From the NCBI GenBank assembly GCA_030609125.1, contig JAUWCW010000004.1, forward strand, positions 1 through 22,669: a stretch of 22,669 nucleotides of DNA, given 5' to 3'. Under the pieces are notes generated by a model, which searched no databases, was not told the DNA's origin, and saw nothing but the letters and a program-made list of their open reading frames with translations. The position numbers were made by a program, and so were the translations under genes. Position 1 is the stretch's first letter. Each line of letters starts with the position of its first letter. This document shows, one piece after another, positions 1 to 8,711 of this stretch. Source of the DNA: Candidatus Rokuibacteriota bacterium. Its GTDB lineage: Bacteria; JAUVQV01.

Positions 1-711
1 GCGGGGCTGGAGGTGCGAGACATCGTTCTGCAGCAGCTCGCTTCCTCCTACGCCGCCCTGACGGACGACGAAAAGGAGCTCGGCGTGGCCCTCGTCGATG
101 TGGGCGGGGGGACGACGGACATTGCCATCTTCGTTCAGGGAAGCATCTGGCACACATCGGTCCTGGCCCTCGGGGGGAACCACATCACCAACGACATGGC
201 CGTGGGCCTGCGAACGCCGACGGCCGAGGCGGAGAAGCTCAAGAAAAAGGCGGGGTGCGCCCTGACGTCAATGGTGACGGGCGACGAGACGGTGGAGGTT
301 CCGTCAGTGGGTGGAAGGGACGCGAGGGTGATTTCCCGCCACGTCATGGCGGAGATCATCGAGCCCCGGGCGGAAGAGATCTTCGCCCTCGCCAAGCGCG
401 AGATCCAGAAGTCCGGCTTCGAGGAGATGATCGCCTCCGGCGTGGTGATCAGCGGTGGGACGGTCATCCTTGAAGGAATGCCGGAGCTTGCGGAGCAGGT
501 CTTCGACCTCCCCGTCCGGAGGGGGGTTCCCCGGGATATCGGCGGTCTGGTGGATATCATCAGCAGCCCGATCTACACCACCGGAGCGGGCCTGGTCCTT
601 TACGGCATGAAGCATCAGGACGCCGGCCGCTTCGGAAGAGTGAGCAGTGACGACCGCCTGTTCGGGCGCGTGTTCAAGAGGATGAAAGATTGGTTTCAGG
701 AGTTTTTCTAA
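1..711 (+). CDS. ftsA: Cell division protein FtsA (3' part; 5' end outside window)
   Basis: FtsA is the actin-like ATPase that tethers FtsZ polymers to the inner membrane and recruits later divisome proteins. The frame is open from the first base and reads AGLEVRDIVLQQLASSYA, typical of the middle of FtsA, so the GTG at 13 is internal rather than a start. The second phosphate loop is visible as VDVGGGTTDIAIF. Further on are the adenosine-side motif VVISGGTVILEGMPELAEQ and the region ending in GAGLVLYG. The last residues (FGRVFKRMKDWFQEFF) form the amphipathic membrane-targeting helix expected at an FtsA C-terminus, so the 3' end is intact. ftsZ follows after 21 nt, the classic dcw-cluster order. 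Identity is firm; only the N-terminal third or so is missing. Confidence 0.95.
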   Translation, partial: AGLEVRDIVLQQLASSYAALTDDEKELGVALVDVGGGTTDIAIFVQGSIWHTSVLALGGNHITNDMAVGLRTPTAEAEKLKKKAGCALTSMVTGDETVEVPSVGGRDARVISRHVMAEIIEPRAEEIFALAKREIQKSGFEEMIASGVVISGGTVILEGMPELAEQVFDLPVRRGVPRDIGGLVDIISSPIYTTGAGLVLYGMKHQDAGRFGRVSSDDRLFGRVFKRMKDWFQEFF

Positions 712-732
712 ACCGGAAGGGGAGGTGAGAGA

Positions 733-1872
733 ATGAATTTTGAGTTCGAAGAAGAAATGGTGACGGGAGCGGACATCCGCGTCATCGGCCTGGGCGGCGG
801 CGGAGGCAACGCCATCAACACGATGATCTGCTCCGGCATCGAGAACGTGAAGTTCATCGCGGCCAACACGGACATGCAGGCCCTGAGCACGTCCCTGGCG
901 CCGCTGAAGCTTCAACTCGGCGCCAAGCTGACGAGGGGCCTGGGGGCGGGAGCGAACCCGGAGATCGGCTGCAAGGCGGCCATGGAAGATTCCGCCAGGA
1001 TCGCCGAAGCCATCCAGGATGCGGACATGCTCTTTCTTACCGCGGGCCTGGGGGGCGGCACGGGAACGGGGGCGGCGCCGGTGGTGGCGAAGGTCGCCAA
1101 GGAACTGGACATCCTCACCGTCGGAGTGGTGACAAAACCCTTTCCCTTCGAGGGGCAGCGCCGCGCGCGTCAGGCCGAGGAGGGCCTGAGGGAGCTGAGA
1201 GACGTAGTGGACACCCTGATCGTCATTCCCAACCAGCGGCTTCTCGGCATCGTTGAGCGGAAGACGACCCTCCTGGAAGCCTTCCAGATGGCCGACGACG
1301 TTCTGCAGCAGGCCGTCCGGGGGATTTCGGATCTCATCACCGTTCCCGGCCTCATCAACCTCGATTTCGCCGACGTGAGAACCATTATGGCCAGGATGGG
1401 AAGGGCCGTGATGGGGACCGGTGTCGCCCGGGGAGAGAACCGGGCGGTGGAAGCGGCCCAGAAGGCTATAGCGTCTCCGCTTCTCGAAGAAGGGTCCATC
1501 GAAGGCGCCGAGGGTGTGCTGGTAAACATCACCGGCGGGCCCGATCTGGCCCTGCAGGAAGTGACGGATTCGCTGAACATCATCCAGAAGGCGGCGGACG
1601 AACAGGCCCATATCATCTTCGGTTCAGTGGTCAAGGAGGACCAGGAGGAGGATGTCGTCATCACCGTGATCGCCACGGGATTCGACAGCCAGCGGTGCAC
1701 CGACGAGCTTCCCCACTCCGTGGCCTTCCGGGCGCAGAAGGAGCGGGCCCTTGAGCGACCGGCTATCCGCCGCAGAAAGGTGAGCAACGGGCTGGACTTC
1801 TACTCTCCCGATGGAGACTTCGAAGAGGACGATCTGGACGTGCCGACCTTCCTCCGAAAGCAGGCAGACTGA
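733..1872 (+). CDS. ftsZ: Cell division protein FtsZ
   Basis: FtsZ is the tubulin-like GTPase that polymerises into the cytoplasmic Z ring. The 379-residue length is normal. The nucleotide-binding start is seen as [15 protein letters not shown] (about residues 15-29). The tubulin signature GGGTGTG is at about 107-113. The T7 synergy loop region [11 protein letters not shown] carries the catalytic acidic residue. After a variable linker the protein ends in [12 protein letters not shown], the conserved C-terminal peptide that binds FtsA and other partners, so the gene is complete. The ATG at 733 is preceded by a strong ribosome site, GGAGGTGA at 721-728. It follows ftsA by 21 nt and is probably co-transcribed with it. 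No unusual substitutions were seen. Confidence 0.99.
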   Translation: MNFEFEEEMVTGADIRVIGLGGGGGNAINTMICSGIENVKFIAANTDMQALSTSLAPLKLQLGAKLTRGLGAGANPEIGCKAAMEDSARIAEAIQDADMLFLTAGLGGGTGTGAAPVVAKVAKELDILTVGVVTKPFPFEGQRRARQAEEGLRELRDVVDTLIVIPNQRLLGIVERKTTLLEAFQMADDVLQQAVRGISDLITVPGLINLDFADVRTIMARMGRAVMGTGVARGENRAVEAAQKAIASPLLEEGSIEGAEGVLVNITGGPDLALQEVTDSLNIIQKAADEQAHIIFGSVVKEDQEEDVVITVIATGFDSQRCTDELPHSVAFRAQKERALERPAIRRRKVSNGLDFYSPDGDFEEDDLDVPTFLRKQAD

Positions 1873-1895
1873 CGGCGGAGCATGATTTGCACTGC

Positions 1896-1909
1896 CCTCC
1901 GAAAGGAGG
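1896..1909 (+). promoter_or_regulatory. Hairpin that sequesters the SD of the radical SAM gene
   Basis: CCTCC (1896-1900), GAAA (1901-1904) and GGAGG (1905-1909) form a perfect 5-bp stem closed by a GNRA-type tetraloop. The 3' arm is the Shine-Dalgarno sequence for the ATG at 1915, with 5 nt spacing. Folding would therefore hide the ribosome site. The structure is read directly; a regulatory effect is inferred. Confidence 0.5.
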
Positions 1910-1914
1910 AGTGA

Positions 1915-3582
1915 ATGCCTGCCCGGTCTGAGAAACAGGAGCCGGGCCGGGGAGAGCGGGGGTGGTCGCCTCCGCGTTTCGGCCGGAGTTTTCGTGTCGC
2001 CCTGGTCTATCCGGGCTCGTACCGGGCCGGCATGTCCTCCCTTGGCTTTCAGACCGTTCTGCACGGCTTCTCAGTTCTCGATGACGTCGCCGCCGGCCGG
2101 GTCTTTCTAGACGAGGAGGGCGAGGAGCTTATTCTCCTCGATGCCGCCGTCGATCCGGGCCGAGTCGATCTCCTCGCCTTCTCCGTCTCCGCTGAAAACG
2201 ACTACCCGCAGGTGCTGCGGATCCTTGCCCTCGCCGGCCTCCCTCTCCGCTCCGGCCTGCGGAAGCGGCCGCACCCTCTCGTTATCGCCGGAGGCATCGC
2301 TCCGAGCCTGAATCCCGAGCCCCTGGCGGAATTCATGGACGCCATTGTCCTGGGAGAGGGCGAGCAGGTTCTGGCGCCGCTCGTCGAGGCCGCACGGGAA
2401 AGCGGGGGGGGCGAGGCGGACAGGATGGCCCGCCTGGAAAAACTCTCGTCCGTGGAGGGGGTCTACGTCCCCTCCCTCTACGAACCCTCGTACGCCGCGG
2501 ACGGGACGCTGGCGGGATTCACCGCCGCGCCGCCGGCTCCGGCGAAAGTCGTCAGGGCAGTTACCCGCGACCTCGACCCCTACCCGGCTGTAAGCCGCAT
2601 CGTGGCGCCGGGGAGCGAATTCGAAGACCTCTTTCTGATGGAGGTGAATCGGGGGTGCGGGAGAGGATGCCGCTTCTGCGCCGCCGGTCATCTCATCCGG
2701 CCCCTGCGCCATCGCTCGCTGGAATCCCTGAAGGCTCTCGCCGATGAGGGGGCGCTGATGTTCGAGCGTTTCGGCCTCCTCGGCTCCGCCGTGGCGGACC
2801 ATCCGAGGATAAAGGATCTGATGAAGGCGCTCCTGGACCGGGGCCGGCAATTCTCCGTATCTTCGCTGAGGGTCGATCGCCTCGAGCCGGAGTTCCTGGA
2901 CCTGCTCAGGCGGGGCGGCTGCAGGACGGTGACTCTCGCTCCGGAGACGGGAAGCGAGCGCCTGCGCCGGGCCGTGGGCAAGCGCATAAGCGATGAGCAG
3001 ATCCTCGCCGCCGTCGAAGCGGCGGCGGCGGCGGGTATTCCCAACCTGAAGCTGTACTTCATGATAGGGCTGCCGACGGAGACCGCCGGGGACCGGGACG
3101 CCATAGCGGCCCTTCTGAGAAAGGTGAGGCACCGGGTGGTCTCCGCCAGCCGGGAGCACGGCCGAATCGGAACGATCAGGGCCAGTGTGAGCTGCTTCGT
3201 TCCGAAGGCCTGGACGCCCTTTCAGTGGCACCCCTTCGCGGACGTGAAAGAGCTCAAGGCGGCCTTGCGCCTCCTGTCGAAACAGATCGGGAAGATCCCC
3301 AACGTGACGGTAACTCACGATCTGCCCAAATGGGCCTACGTGCAGGCCCTGCTTTCCCGGGGAGACCGGCGGACGGCGGACATCCTGGAGAGGGTTCACC
3401 GTCTCGGAGGGGACTGGAGCCGGGCCCTCAGGGAGTCGCCCTTCAACCCCGATTTCCTCGTCTACCGTGCCCGTGATAAGGACGAGCTCTTCCCCTGGGA
3501 TTTCATCGGCACCGGCCTGCGCCGGGAGAGGCTGTGGCAGGAGTACGAGCGGGCCCTCGGGGAAGAGGCGGGGAAGACATGA
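1915..3582 (+). CDS. B12-binding-domain / radical SAM protein of unknown substrate
   Basis: This 555-residue protein has an N-terminal Rossmann-like half resembling B12-binding domains (FRVALVYPGSYRAGMSSLGFQTV, then VIAGGIAPSLNPEPLAEFMDAIVLGEGEQ). No DxHxxG cobalamin lower-ligand motif is visible. A radical SAM domain follows, with cluster ligands C248, C252 and C255 in NRGCGRGCRFCAAGH. The later LAPETGSERLRRAVGK and LKLYFMIGLPTET motifs are typical of Elp3/MiaB-like folds. It resembles the N-terminal part of the uncharacterised TIGR03960-type radical SAM family, without the DUF2344 extension. The ATG at 1915 has GGAGG 5 nt upstream. It lies 42 nt after ftsZ, and its TGA overlaps the next ATG. 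The substrate is unknown; I infer no division role beyond synteny. Confidence 0.85.
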   Translation: MPARSEKQEPGRGERGWSPPRFGRSFRVALVYPGSYRAGMSSLGFQTVLHGFSVLDDVAAGRVFLDEEGEELILLDAAVDPGRVDLLAFSVSAENDYPQVLRILALAGLPLRSGLRKRPHPLVIAGGIAPSLNPEPLAEFMDAIVLGEGEQVLAPLVEAARESGGGEADRMARLEKLSSVEGVYVPSLYEPSYAADGTLAGFTAAPPAPAKVVRAVTRDLDPYPAVSRIVAPGSEFEDLFLMEVNRGCGRGCRFCAAGHLIRPLRHRSLESLKALADEGALMFERFGLLGSAVADHPRIKDLMKALLDRGRQFSVSSLRVDRLEPEFLDLLRRGGCRTVTLAPETGSERLRRAVGKRISDEQILAAVEAAAAAGIPNLKLYFMIGLPTETAGDRDAIAALLRKVRHRVVSASREHGRIGTIRASVSCFVPKAWTPFQWHPFADVKELKAALRLLSKQIGKIPNVTVTHDLPKWAYVQALLSRGDRRTADILERVHRLGGDWSRALRESPFNPDFLVYRARDKDELFPWDFIGTGLRRERLWQEYERALGEEAGKT

Positions 3583-4397
3583 CGGACATGGTTGTTCACG
3601 AGTACCGCCGCGGCCGCCTATCCCGCCTGGCCCTGGATCTTCTCGAGAAGCGCGGTGTGAGTCACGGCTTCACGCTCCGCTACGGCGGCGTGAGCCGGGG
3701 GGCTTTCGCCAGCCTCAACTTCACGTCCCGGCAGGGGGACGACCCGGAGCGGGTGCGAGAAAACTGGCGGCGCCTGGAGGAAGCGGCCGCCCTTCCGTCC
3801 CGCCGCTGGGCCCTGGTCAGCCAGATTCACGGGGCGGTGGTGGTGAGGGCCGCCGCCGGCGCCGCTTGCCACCACCGGCTCGACTGCCCTCCCGCCGACG
3901 CCATCGTCACGTCGCGCAGGGGGGTGACACTGGGAATCCTCACGGCGGACTGTCTCCCGGTGATCGTTGCCTCCGCGGACGGAGCCGCGGCGGGTGTGGC
4001 CCACGCCGGGTGGAAAGGCACCCTGGAGGGGGTGGCGGTCAGGGCCCTGGAGTCCTTGGGGGGAGGGGACCCCGCCGGGGCAGCGGCGGGGCTGGGGCCG
4101 GCGATCGGAGCCTGCTGCTACCAGGTGGGCGACGAAGTCTATGAGGCTTTCCGGGAAAAATGGGGAGCCGGTTTTGTGCGGAAGGTCTTCAAACGGTCCG
4201 AGCCGTGGAGACTCGATCTGCAGAAGGCCAACGCCGTCCAGCTTATCGAGGCGGGCCTGAAGACGGGGAACATAGGTGTCGTTCCCCTCTGCACCTGCTG
4301 CAGGAAGGACCTTTTCTTCAGCCACCGCCGCGACGGCGAGAGGACGGGAAGAATGCTCGCCTACGCCTGCGTTTCCTCCGCCGGCGCCGCCGACTGA
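3579..4397 (+). CDS. pgeF: Polyphenol oxidase/laccase-domain protein PgeF (YfiH/YlmD family)
   Basis: Members of this zinc-dependent family act on purine nucleosides (phosphorolysis or deamination). In E. coli the homologue removes peptidoglycan-editing errors. The family's metal triad is visible as H84 in SQIHGAVVV, C125 in LTADCLP and H142 in AHAGWKG. Other hallmarks are GLGPAIGACCYQVGDEV and, near the end, CTCCRKDLFFSHRRDGERTGRMLAY. The chosen ATG at 3579 gives 272 residues and overlaps the upstream stop as ATGA, which indicates translational coupling. An in-frame start 45 nt upstream would lie inside the radical SAM gene and adds only low-complexity residues. In Gram-positive ylm clusters the orthologue (ylmD) also sits between ftsZ and the yggS homologue ylmE, as here. 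Confidence 0.93.
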   Translation: MTDMVVHEYRRGRLSRLALDLLEKRGVSHGFTLRYGGVSRGAFASLNFTSRQGDDPERVRENWRRLEEAAALPSRRWALVSQIHGAVVVRAAAGAACHHRLDCPPADAIVTSRRGVTLGILTADCLPVIVASADGAAAGVAHAGWKGTLEGVAVRALESLGGGDPAGAAAGLGPAIGACCYQVGDEVYEAFREKWGAGFVRKVFKRSEPWRLDLQKANAVQLIEAGLKTGNIGVVPLCTCCRKDLFFSHRRDGERTGRMLAYACVSSAGAAD

Positions 4398-4400
4398 GCC

Positions 4401-4420
4401 GTCCGGCCCCGTCCGGCCCC
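4401..4420 (+). repeat. Tandem 10-bp duplication after pgeF
   Basis: The decamer GTCCGGCCCC occurs twice in direct succession (4401-4410 and 4411-4420), three bases after the pgeF stop codon. It looks like a slippage product in spacer DNA. No function is apparent. Confidence 0.8.
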
Positions 4421-4425
4421 GTCAC

Positions 4426-4453
4426 TTGACAGCCCGGTGCGCGTCCGGAGAAT
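4426..4453 (+). promoter_or_regulatory. Possible promoter before yggS
   Basis: A perfect -35 TTGACA (4426-4431) is followed after 16 nt by GAGAAT (4448-4453), 4/6 to TATAAT. Transcription would begin only a few bases before the yggS ATG at 4462, giving an almost leaderless mRNA. The weak -10 and this geometry keep confidence low. Confidence 0.25.
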
Positions 4454-4461
4454 GGGTTGTC

Positions 4462-5169
4462 ATGACCTCCGGAAGAATGACGGTGGCGCAGGCCCTGGGC
4501 GAGGTCCGCTCCCGGATCTCCGCGGCGGCGAAGCGATCGGGCAGGTCCGCCGGCGAAGTGGCGCTTCTGGCGGTGACCAAGACGGTTTCCCCCGAAAGAA
4601 TCCGGGAGGCCGTGGCCGCCGGGCAGACTCTCTTCGGGGAGAACCGTGTCCAGGAGGCCCGGGTCAAGATAGAGGCCGTCGGATCGGCGGTGACCTGGCA
4701 CATGATCGGTCATCTGCAAAAGAACAAGGCAAGAGCGGCGGCGGAGCTCTTTGCCGCCGTCCAGTCCGTCGACTCGGTTGCACTGGCGGCGGCGCTGGCT
4801 CGGCGGGCGGGGGAGGCGGGCAGGAGGCTCGAGATCTTCATCCAGGTGAAAGAGGCCGAGGAGGAGGCAAAGAGCGGAATCCGCCCCGAAGAGGCCCCCT
4901 CCCTCATTGAGTCCATAGCCGGTTTTCCCAGCCTGGTCCTGAGGGGCCTGATGAGCATTCCCCCCTGGCCGGAAGATCCGGAAGATTCCCGTCCGTACTT
5001 TGCCCGCCTGCGGCGACTGCGGGAGGAGTGGGACGGCAGCTGTTGCCCTCCCGGCACTCTCAGGGATCTCTCCATGGGGATGACTGCCGACTACGAGGTC
5101 GCCGTGGAGGAGGGGGCGACCATCGTCAGGGTCGGAAGCGCCATCTTCGGCCCGCGATCGTATCGGTGA
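4462..5169 (+). CDS. yggS: YggS/PLPBP family pyridoxal-phosphate homeostasis protein
   Basis: This is a cytoplasmic PLP-binding protein of the alanine-racemase-fold type III class. The family has no firmly known catalytic activity and helps keep vitamin B6 and amino/keto-acid pools in balance. The PLP lysine is K40 in LLAVTKTVSPERI. Other family signatures are LFGENRVQEA, WHMIGHLQKNKAR, the VQSVDS segment, LEIFIQVKEAEEEAKSGI, LRGLMSIPPW, LSMGMTADYEVAVEEGATIVRVGSAIFG. The ATG at 4462 gives 235 residues, normal for the family, with GGAG about 11 nt upstream. The ATG at 4477 would place its SD too close. The start sits 64 nt after pgeF, and proC follows, a pairing (yggS-proC) seen in many bacteria. 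Confidence 0.93.
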   Translation: MTSGRMTVAQALGEVRSRISAAAKRSGRSAGEVALLAVTKTVSPERIREAVAAGQTLFGENRVQEARVKIEAVGSAVTWHMIGHLQKNKARAAAELFAAVQSVDSVALAAALARRAGEAGRRLEIFIQVKEAEEEAKSGIRPEEAPSLIESIAGFPSLVLRGLMSIPPWPEDPEDSRPYFARLRRLREEWDGSCCPPGTLRDLSMGMTADYEVAVEEGATIVRVGSAIFGPRSYR

Positions 5170-5182
5170 AAGGGGGTTTTCC

Positions 5183-5211
5183 TTGACAGGGTTTTTCCCT
5201 CACGGTAAAAG
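5183..5211 (+). promoter_or_regulatory. Predicted sigma-70 promoter for proC
   Basis: A perfect -35 TTGACA (5183-5188), a 17-nt spacer and TAAAAG (5206-5211, 4/6 to consensus) lie in the yggS-proC gap. This short AT-rich patch stands out in GC-rich DNA. It predicts a start near 5218 and a leader of about 60 nt before the GTG at 5278. Confidence 0.55.
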
Positions 5212-5277
5212 ACCGGTGTCTCCGGCAGGTTGGCGTTGCCGGGCGGGACCGGATCATCAGCGAACGGGAGGCGGGAC

Positions 5278-6090
5278 GTGCAGAAGAAGAAGATCGGATT
5301 CATAGGGGCGGGAAACATGGGCGAGGCGCTCGTCAAGGGGCTGCTTTCTGCCGGGTTGTTCGGCCCCGGGAGCGTTCTGGTCAGCGATCCGAGCAGGAAG
5401 AGAGAGGCCGTTCTGGTCAGGGCGTACGGGGTGAAAAAGGTCTCGGGCAACGCGGCACTGGTGAGCGGTGCGGACATCGTCGTTCTTGCCGTAAAACCGG
5501 CGAAAGTCAACAGCGTGCTCAAGGAAGTCGGCGCCGTCCTCGACCGGAGCAAGCTCCTGATATCGGTGGCCGCGGGGGTCTCTCTTTTCCAGATAGAATC
5601 CAGGCTCAAGACACCGGCGCGCCTGGTTCGGGCGATGCCCAACACCCCTGCCCTCGTCGGCGAAGGAGCCACGGCGGTCTGCTGCGGCCGCACCGTGACG
5701 GCGGCGGACCGGAAGCTCGTGATGCGTGTCTTCGGCGCCGTGGGGCGGGTTGTTGAGCTCGAGGAATCGCTCATGGATGCGGTGACGGGGCTGTCGGGGA
5801 GCGGACCGGCCTACGTCTTCTCCCTTATCCAGGGAATGGCGGACGGCGGTGTGAGAGAAGGTCTGCCGAGGGCGACGGCCCTGGAATTGGCCGCTCAGAC
5901 GGTCCTCGGCTCGGCCCGCATGGTTCTTGAAACAGGCAAGCACCCTCTGCAGCTTCGCGACCAGGTAGCCTCCCCGGGAGGCACGACCATCCAGGGGATA
6001 GGCGTGCTGCAGGAGACGGGCTTCGAAGGAATGGTCATGGAGGCCGTCAGGGCAGCCACCGAGAGGTCGCGCCAACTGTCGGAGCAGTGA
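5278..6090 (+). CDS. proC: Pyrroline-5-carboxylate reductase
   Basis: ProC reduces pyrroline-5-carboxylate to L-proline with NAD(P)H, the last step of proline synthesis, in the cytoplasm. The N-terminal dinucleotide fold starts IGFIGAGNMGEALVKGLL (GAGNMG at residues 10-15), followed by VLAVKPAKV and LISVAAGV. The mid-protein RAMPNTPALVGEGATAV motif is diagnostic. The dimerisation/catalytic part carries GLSGSGPAYVF and the C-terminal signature VASPGGTTIQGIGVLQE. The start is GTG 5278, giving 270 residues, because GGGAGG ends 6 nt before it. An in-frame TTG at 5230 has no good ribosome site. The stop overlaps the next start as GTGA. The gene has its own likely promoter at 5183-5211. Confidence 0.96.
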   Translation: MQKKKIGFIGAGNMGEALVKGLLSAGLFGPGSVLVSDPSRKREAVLVRAYGVKKVSGNAALVSGADIVVLAVKPAKVNSVLKEVGAVLDRSKLLISVAAGVSLFQIESRLKTPARLVRAMPNTPALVGEGATAVCCGRTVTAADRKLVMRVFGAVGRVVELEESLMDAVTGLSGSGPAYVFSLIQGMADGGVREGLPRATALELAAQTVLGSARMVLETGKHPLQLRDQVASPGGTTIQGIGVLQETGFEGMVMEAVRAATERSRQLSEQ

Positions 6091-6395
6091 CACGGCTGAA
6101 GGTCCGCCCCGCCGCTGACGGCGCCGCACTGGAAGTTCGCCTTCATCCCCGGTCATCGCGAAGGGGAGCGGGCGGCTTGAGGGACGGGGCTCTTGTGCTG
6201 CGTGTGAATGCCCCTCCCCTGGAGGGGAAGGCCAACGAGGAGGCGCGGAAGCTTCTTGCCGGGCTCCTCGGGCTGCCACGTTCGCGGGTGACCCTCGCCG
6301 CCGGCGCCAGGTCGAGAAACAAGGTGTTTCACCTTTCGGGCGTGACGCCCGAGGATCTCACGCGACGCCTGATGAAGGTAACAAAAAGCACTTGA
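6087..6395 (+). CDS. DUF167 family protein (YggU-like)
   Basis: This is a small 102-residue protein of the DUF167/YggU family. Structures are known but no biochemical role is established. The family core is clear: LEVRLHPRSSRRG, LVLRVNAPPLEGKANEEARKLLAGLLGLPRSRVTLAAGARSRNKVFHL in order, the usual strand-strand-helix pattern. The start is GTG 6087, overlapping the proC stop by GTGA with GGAGC just upstream, so translation is coupled to proC. In many genomes yggS, proC, yggT and yggU are neighbours. Here yggT (a membrane protein) is missing between proC and this gene. Confidence 0.88.
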   Translation: MTRLKVRPAADGAALEVRLHPRSSRRGAGGLRDGALVLRVNAPPLEGKANEEARKLLAGLLGLPRSRVTLAAGARSRNKVFHLSGVTPEDLTRRLMKVTKST

Positions 6396-6420
6396 CAGGC
6401 GGGGGAGAAAGGGGTAGTTT
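6392..6420 (+). promoter_or_regulatory. Possible promoter for rho
   Basis: TTGACA (6392-6397, overlapping the end of the DUF167 gene) is followed after 17 nt by TAGTTT (6415-6420, 3/6 to TATAAT). The perfect -35 and spacing support it; the poor -10 weakens it. Transcription from here would give rho a leader of over 200 nt. Confidence 0.35.
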
Positions 6421-6640
6421 CCAAGTATTCTCGTAATAAATCACCGTCAGGTATCTTGCCCCGGAAAACAAAACCGCATAGAAGAGTTGAGAAAGAACCT
6501 GTTTCCAAGCTGAGATAAAAGCAGTCGGGACATCCGTCCGCAGTGTGCAGAAGATAATCCAGAGGTAAAGCCGCCTGATCTCGCGTCGTATCGATTTTTT
6601 CCCCTGAAGATTCCGGGGGAGCCCATTCCAGGAGGAAAGC
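6421..6640 (+). promoter_or_regulatory. Long AT-richer leader region of rho
   Basis: These 220 bases have no convincing gene on either strand and are clearly richer in A/T than their flanks. They hold a direct repeat GTTTCCAAG (6417-6425 and 6501-6509) and an inverted repeat TCCCC/GGGGA (6600-6604 and 6616-6620) next to a T6 run (6595-6600). The rho SD AGGAGG is at 6631-6636. In E. coli and other bacteria the rho leader is a site of Rho autoregulation by premature termination. A similar role here is inferred from length and composition only. Confidence 0.4.
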
Positions 6641-7888
<1,248 letters not shown>

Positions 7889-7889
7889 C

Positions 7890-8684
7890 ATGCGGCCCGT
7901 AAAGATCGCCGCCATCCAGATGTCCCTCCGGGAGGGAGACGTGGAGGGCAACACCGCCAAAGCCCTCTCTTTTCTCGAGCAGGCCGGAGGCGCGGGGATG
8001 ACCCTTGCCGTTCTCCCCGAGATGTGGTGGACGGGATTTTCCTACCGCCGGCTTCCCGGCTTCGCTGACGGCACGCCGGCTTCCCTCCGTGCCGTCGGGG
8101 ACGTGGCCCGCAGGCACGGCATGGCCGTGGTGGGGAGCTGGCCGGAAAAGGAAGGCGACAGGATCTACAACACCGCCTACGTCATCGGTTCCGACGGATC
8201 TGTTCGCGGCTCCTACCGCAAGGCCCATCTCTTCAGCCCGATGAAGGAAGACGTCTTTCTCGCCTCCGGCGACAGTCTTACCGTGGTGAAGATGGAGTTC
8301 GGCGCCCTGGGCGTGCTCCTCTGCTACGACCTGCGTTTTCCGGAGATTGTCCGCCGCCTGGCCCTCGAGGGAGCGGAGCTCGTCGTTGTTCCGTCCCAGT
8401 GGCCGGAGGCCCGCATCGATCACTTCTGGACGCTTCTGCGGGCCAGGGCCATCGAGAACCAGCTCTTTGTCGCCGGGGCCAACAGGGCGGGGATGGGGGG
8501 CACAGTCCGCTTCGGCGGATATTCGGGCGTGATCAATCCCCGCGGAGAGACCTCCGGCGAGTGCGGCAGCGACGAGTGCGTCGCCATCGCCGAGATCGAC
8601 CTCGACGAGGTCGCGAAGGTCCGCGAGGAGATCTGCTACCTCGACGACCGCGTTCCCGCCGTCGACGACATAGTGTCGCGGTAG
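7890..8684 (+). CDS. Carbon-nitrogen hydrolase (nitrilase superfamily), omega-amidase-like
   Basis: Nitrilase-superfamily enzymes hydrolyse amide or nitrile C-N bonds in small molecules through a Glu-Lys-Cys triad. All three residues are present: E44 in VLPEMWWTGF, K111 in SYRKAHLF and C145 in LLCYDLRFPE. The EMWWTGFS and CYDLRFP patterns resemble YafV/NIT2-type omega-amidases, which repair 2-oxoglutaramate or 2-oxosuccinamate. The exact substrate cannot be read from sequence. The 264-residue length is typical. The ATG lies one base after the rho stop with no clear SD, so expression probably depends on translation of rho. It is convergent with the next gene. Alternative members of the superfamily (e.g. 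N-carbamoyl-putrescine amidase) are less likely by motif. Confidence 0.88.
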   Translation: MRPVKIAAIQMSLREGDVEGNTAKALSFLEQAGGAGMTLAVLPEMWWTGFSYRRLPGFADGTPASLRAVGDVARRHGMAVVGSWPEKEGDRIYNTAYVIGSDGSVRGSYRKAHLFSPMKEDVFLASGDSLTVVKMEFGALGVLLCYDLRFPEIVRRLALEGAELVVVPSQWPEARIDHFWTLLRARAIENQLFVAGANRAGMGGTVRFGGYSGVINPRGETSGECGSDECVAIAEIDLDEVAKVREEICYLDDRVPAVDDIVSR

Positions 8685-8711
8685 TATTCTTCCGCCGGCC
8701 TCGCTGCCCGA

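Noticed and set aside
304-1611. Long minus-strand open frame opposite ftsA/ftsZ
   Set aside because: It lies fully opposite conserved ftsA and ftsZ. Long antisense frames are expected in GC-rich coding DNA, and its translation is His/Arg/Gly-rich without motifs.
5230-5277. TTG at 5230 as the start of proC
   Set aside because: No SD lies before it, and the extra residues are not part of the ProC fold. GTG 5278 has GGGAGG at 6 nt.
8685-8711. Intrinsic terminator between the convergent nitrilase and CinA-like genes
   Set aside because: Only a loose CCGCC/GGCGG pairing with a long loop and no T-run on either strand; it also runs into the CinA-like coding end.
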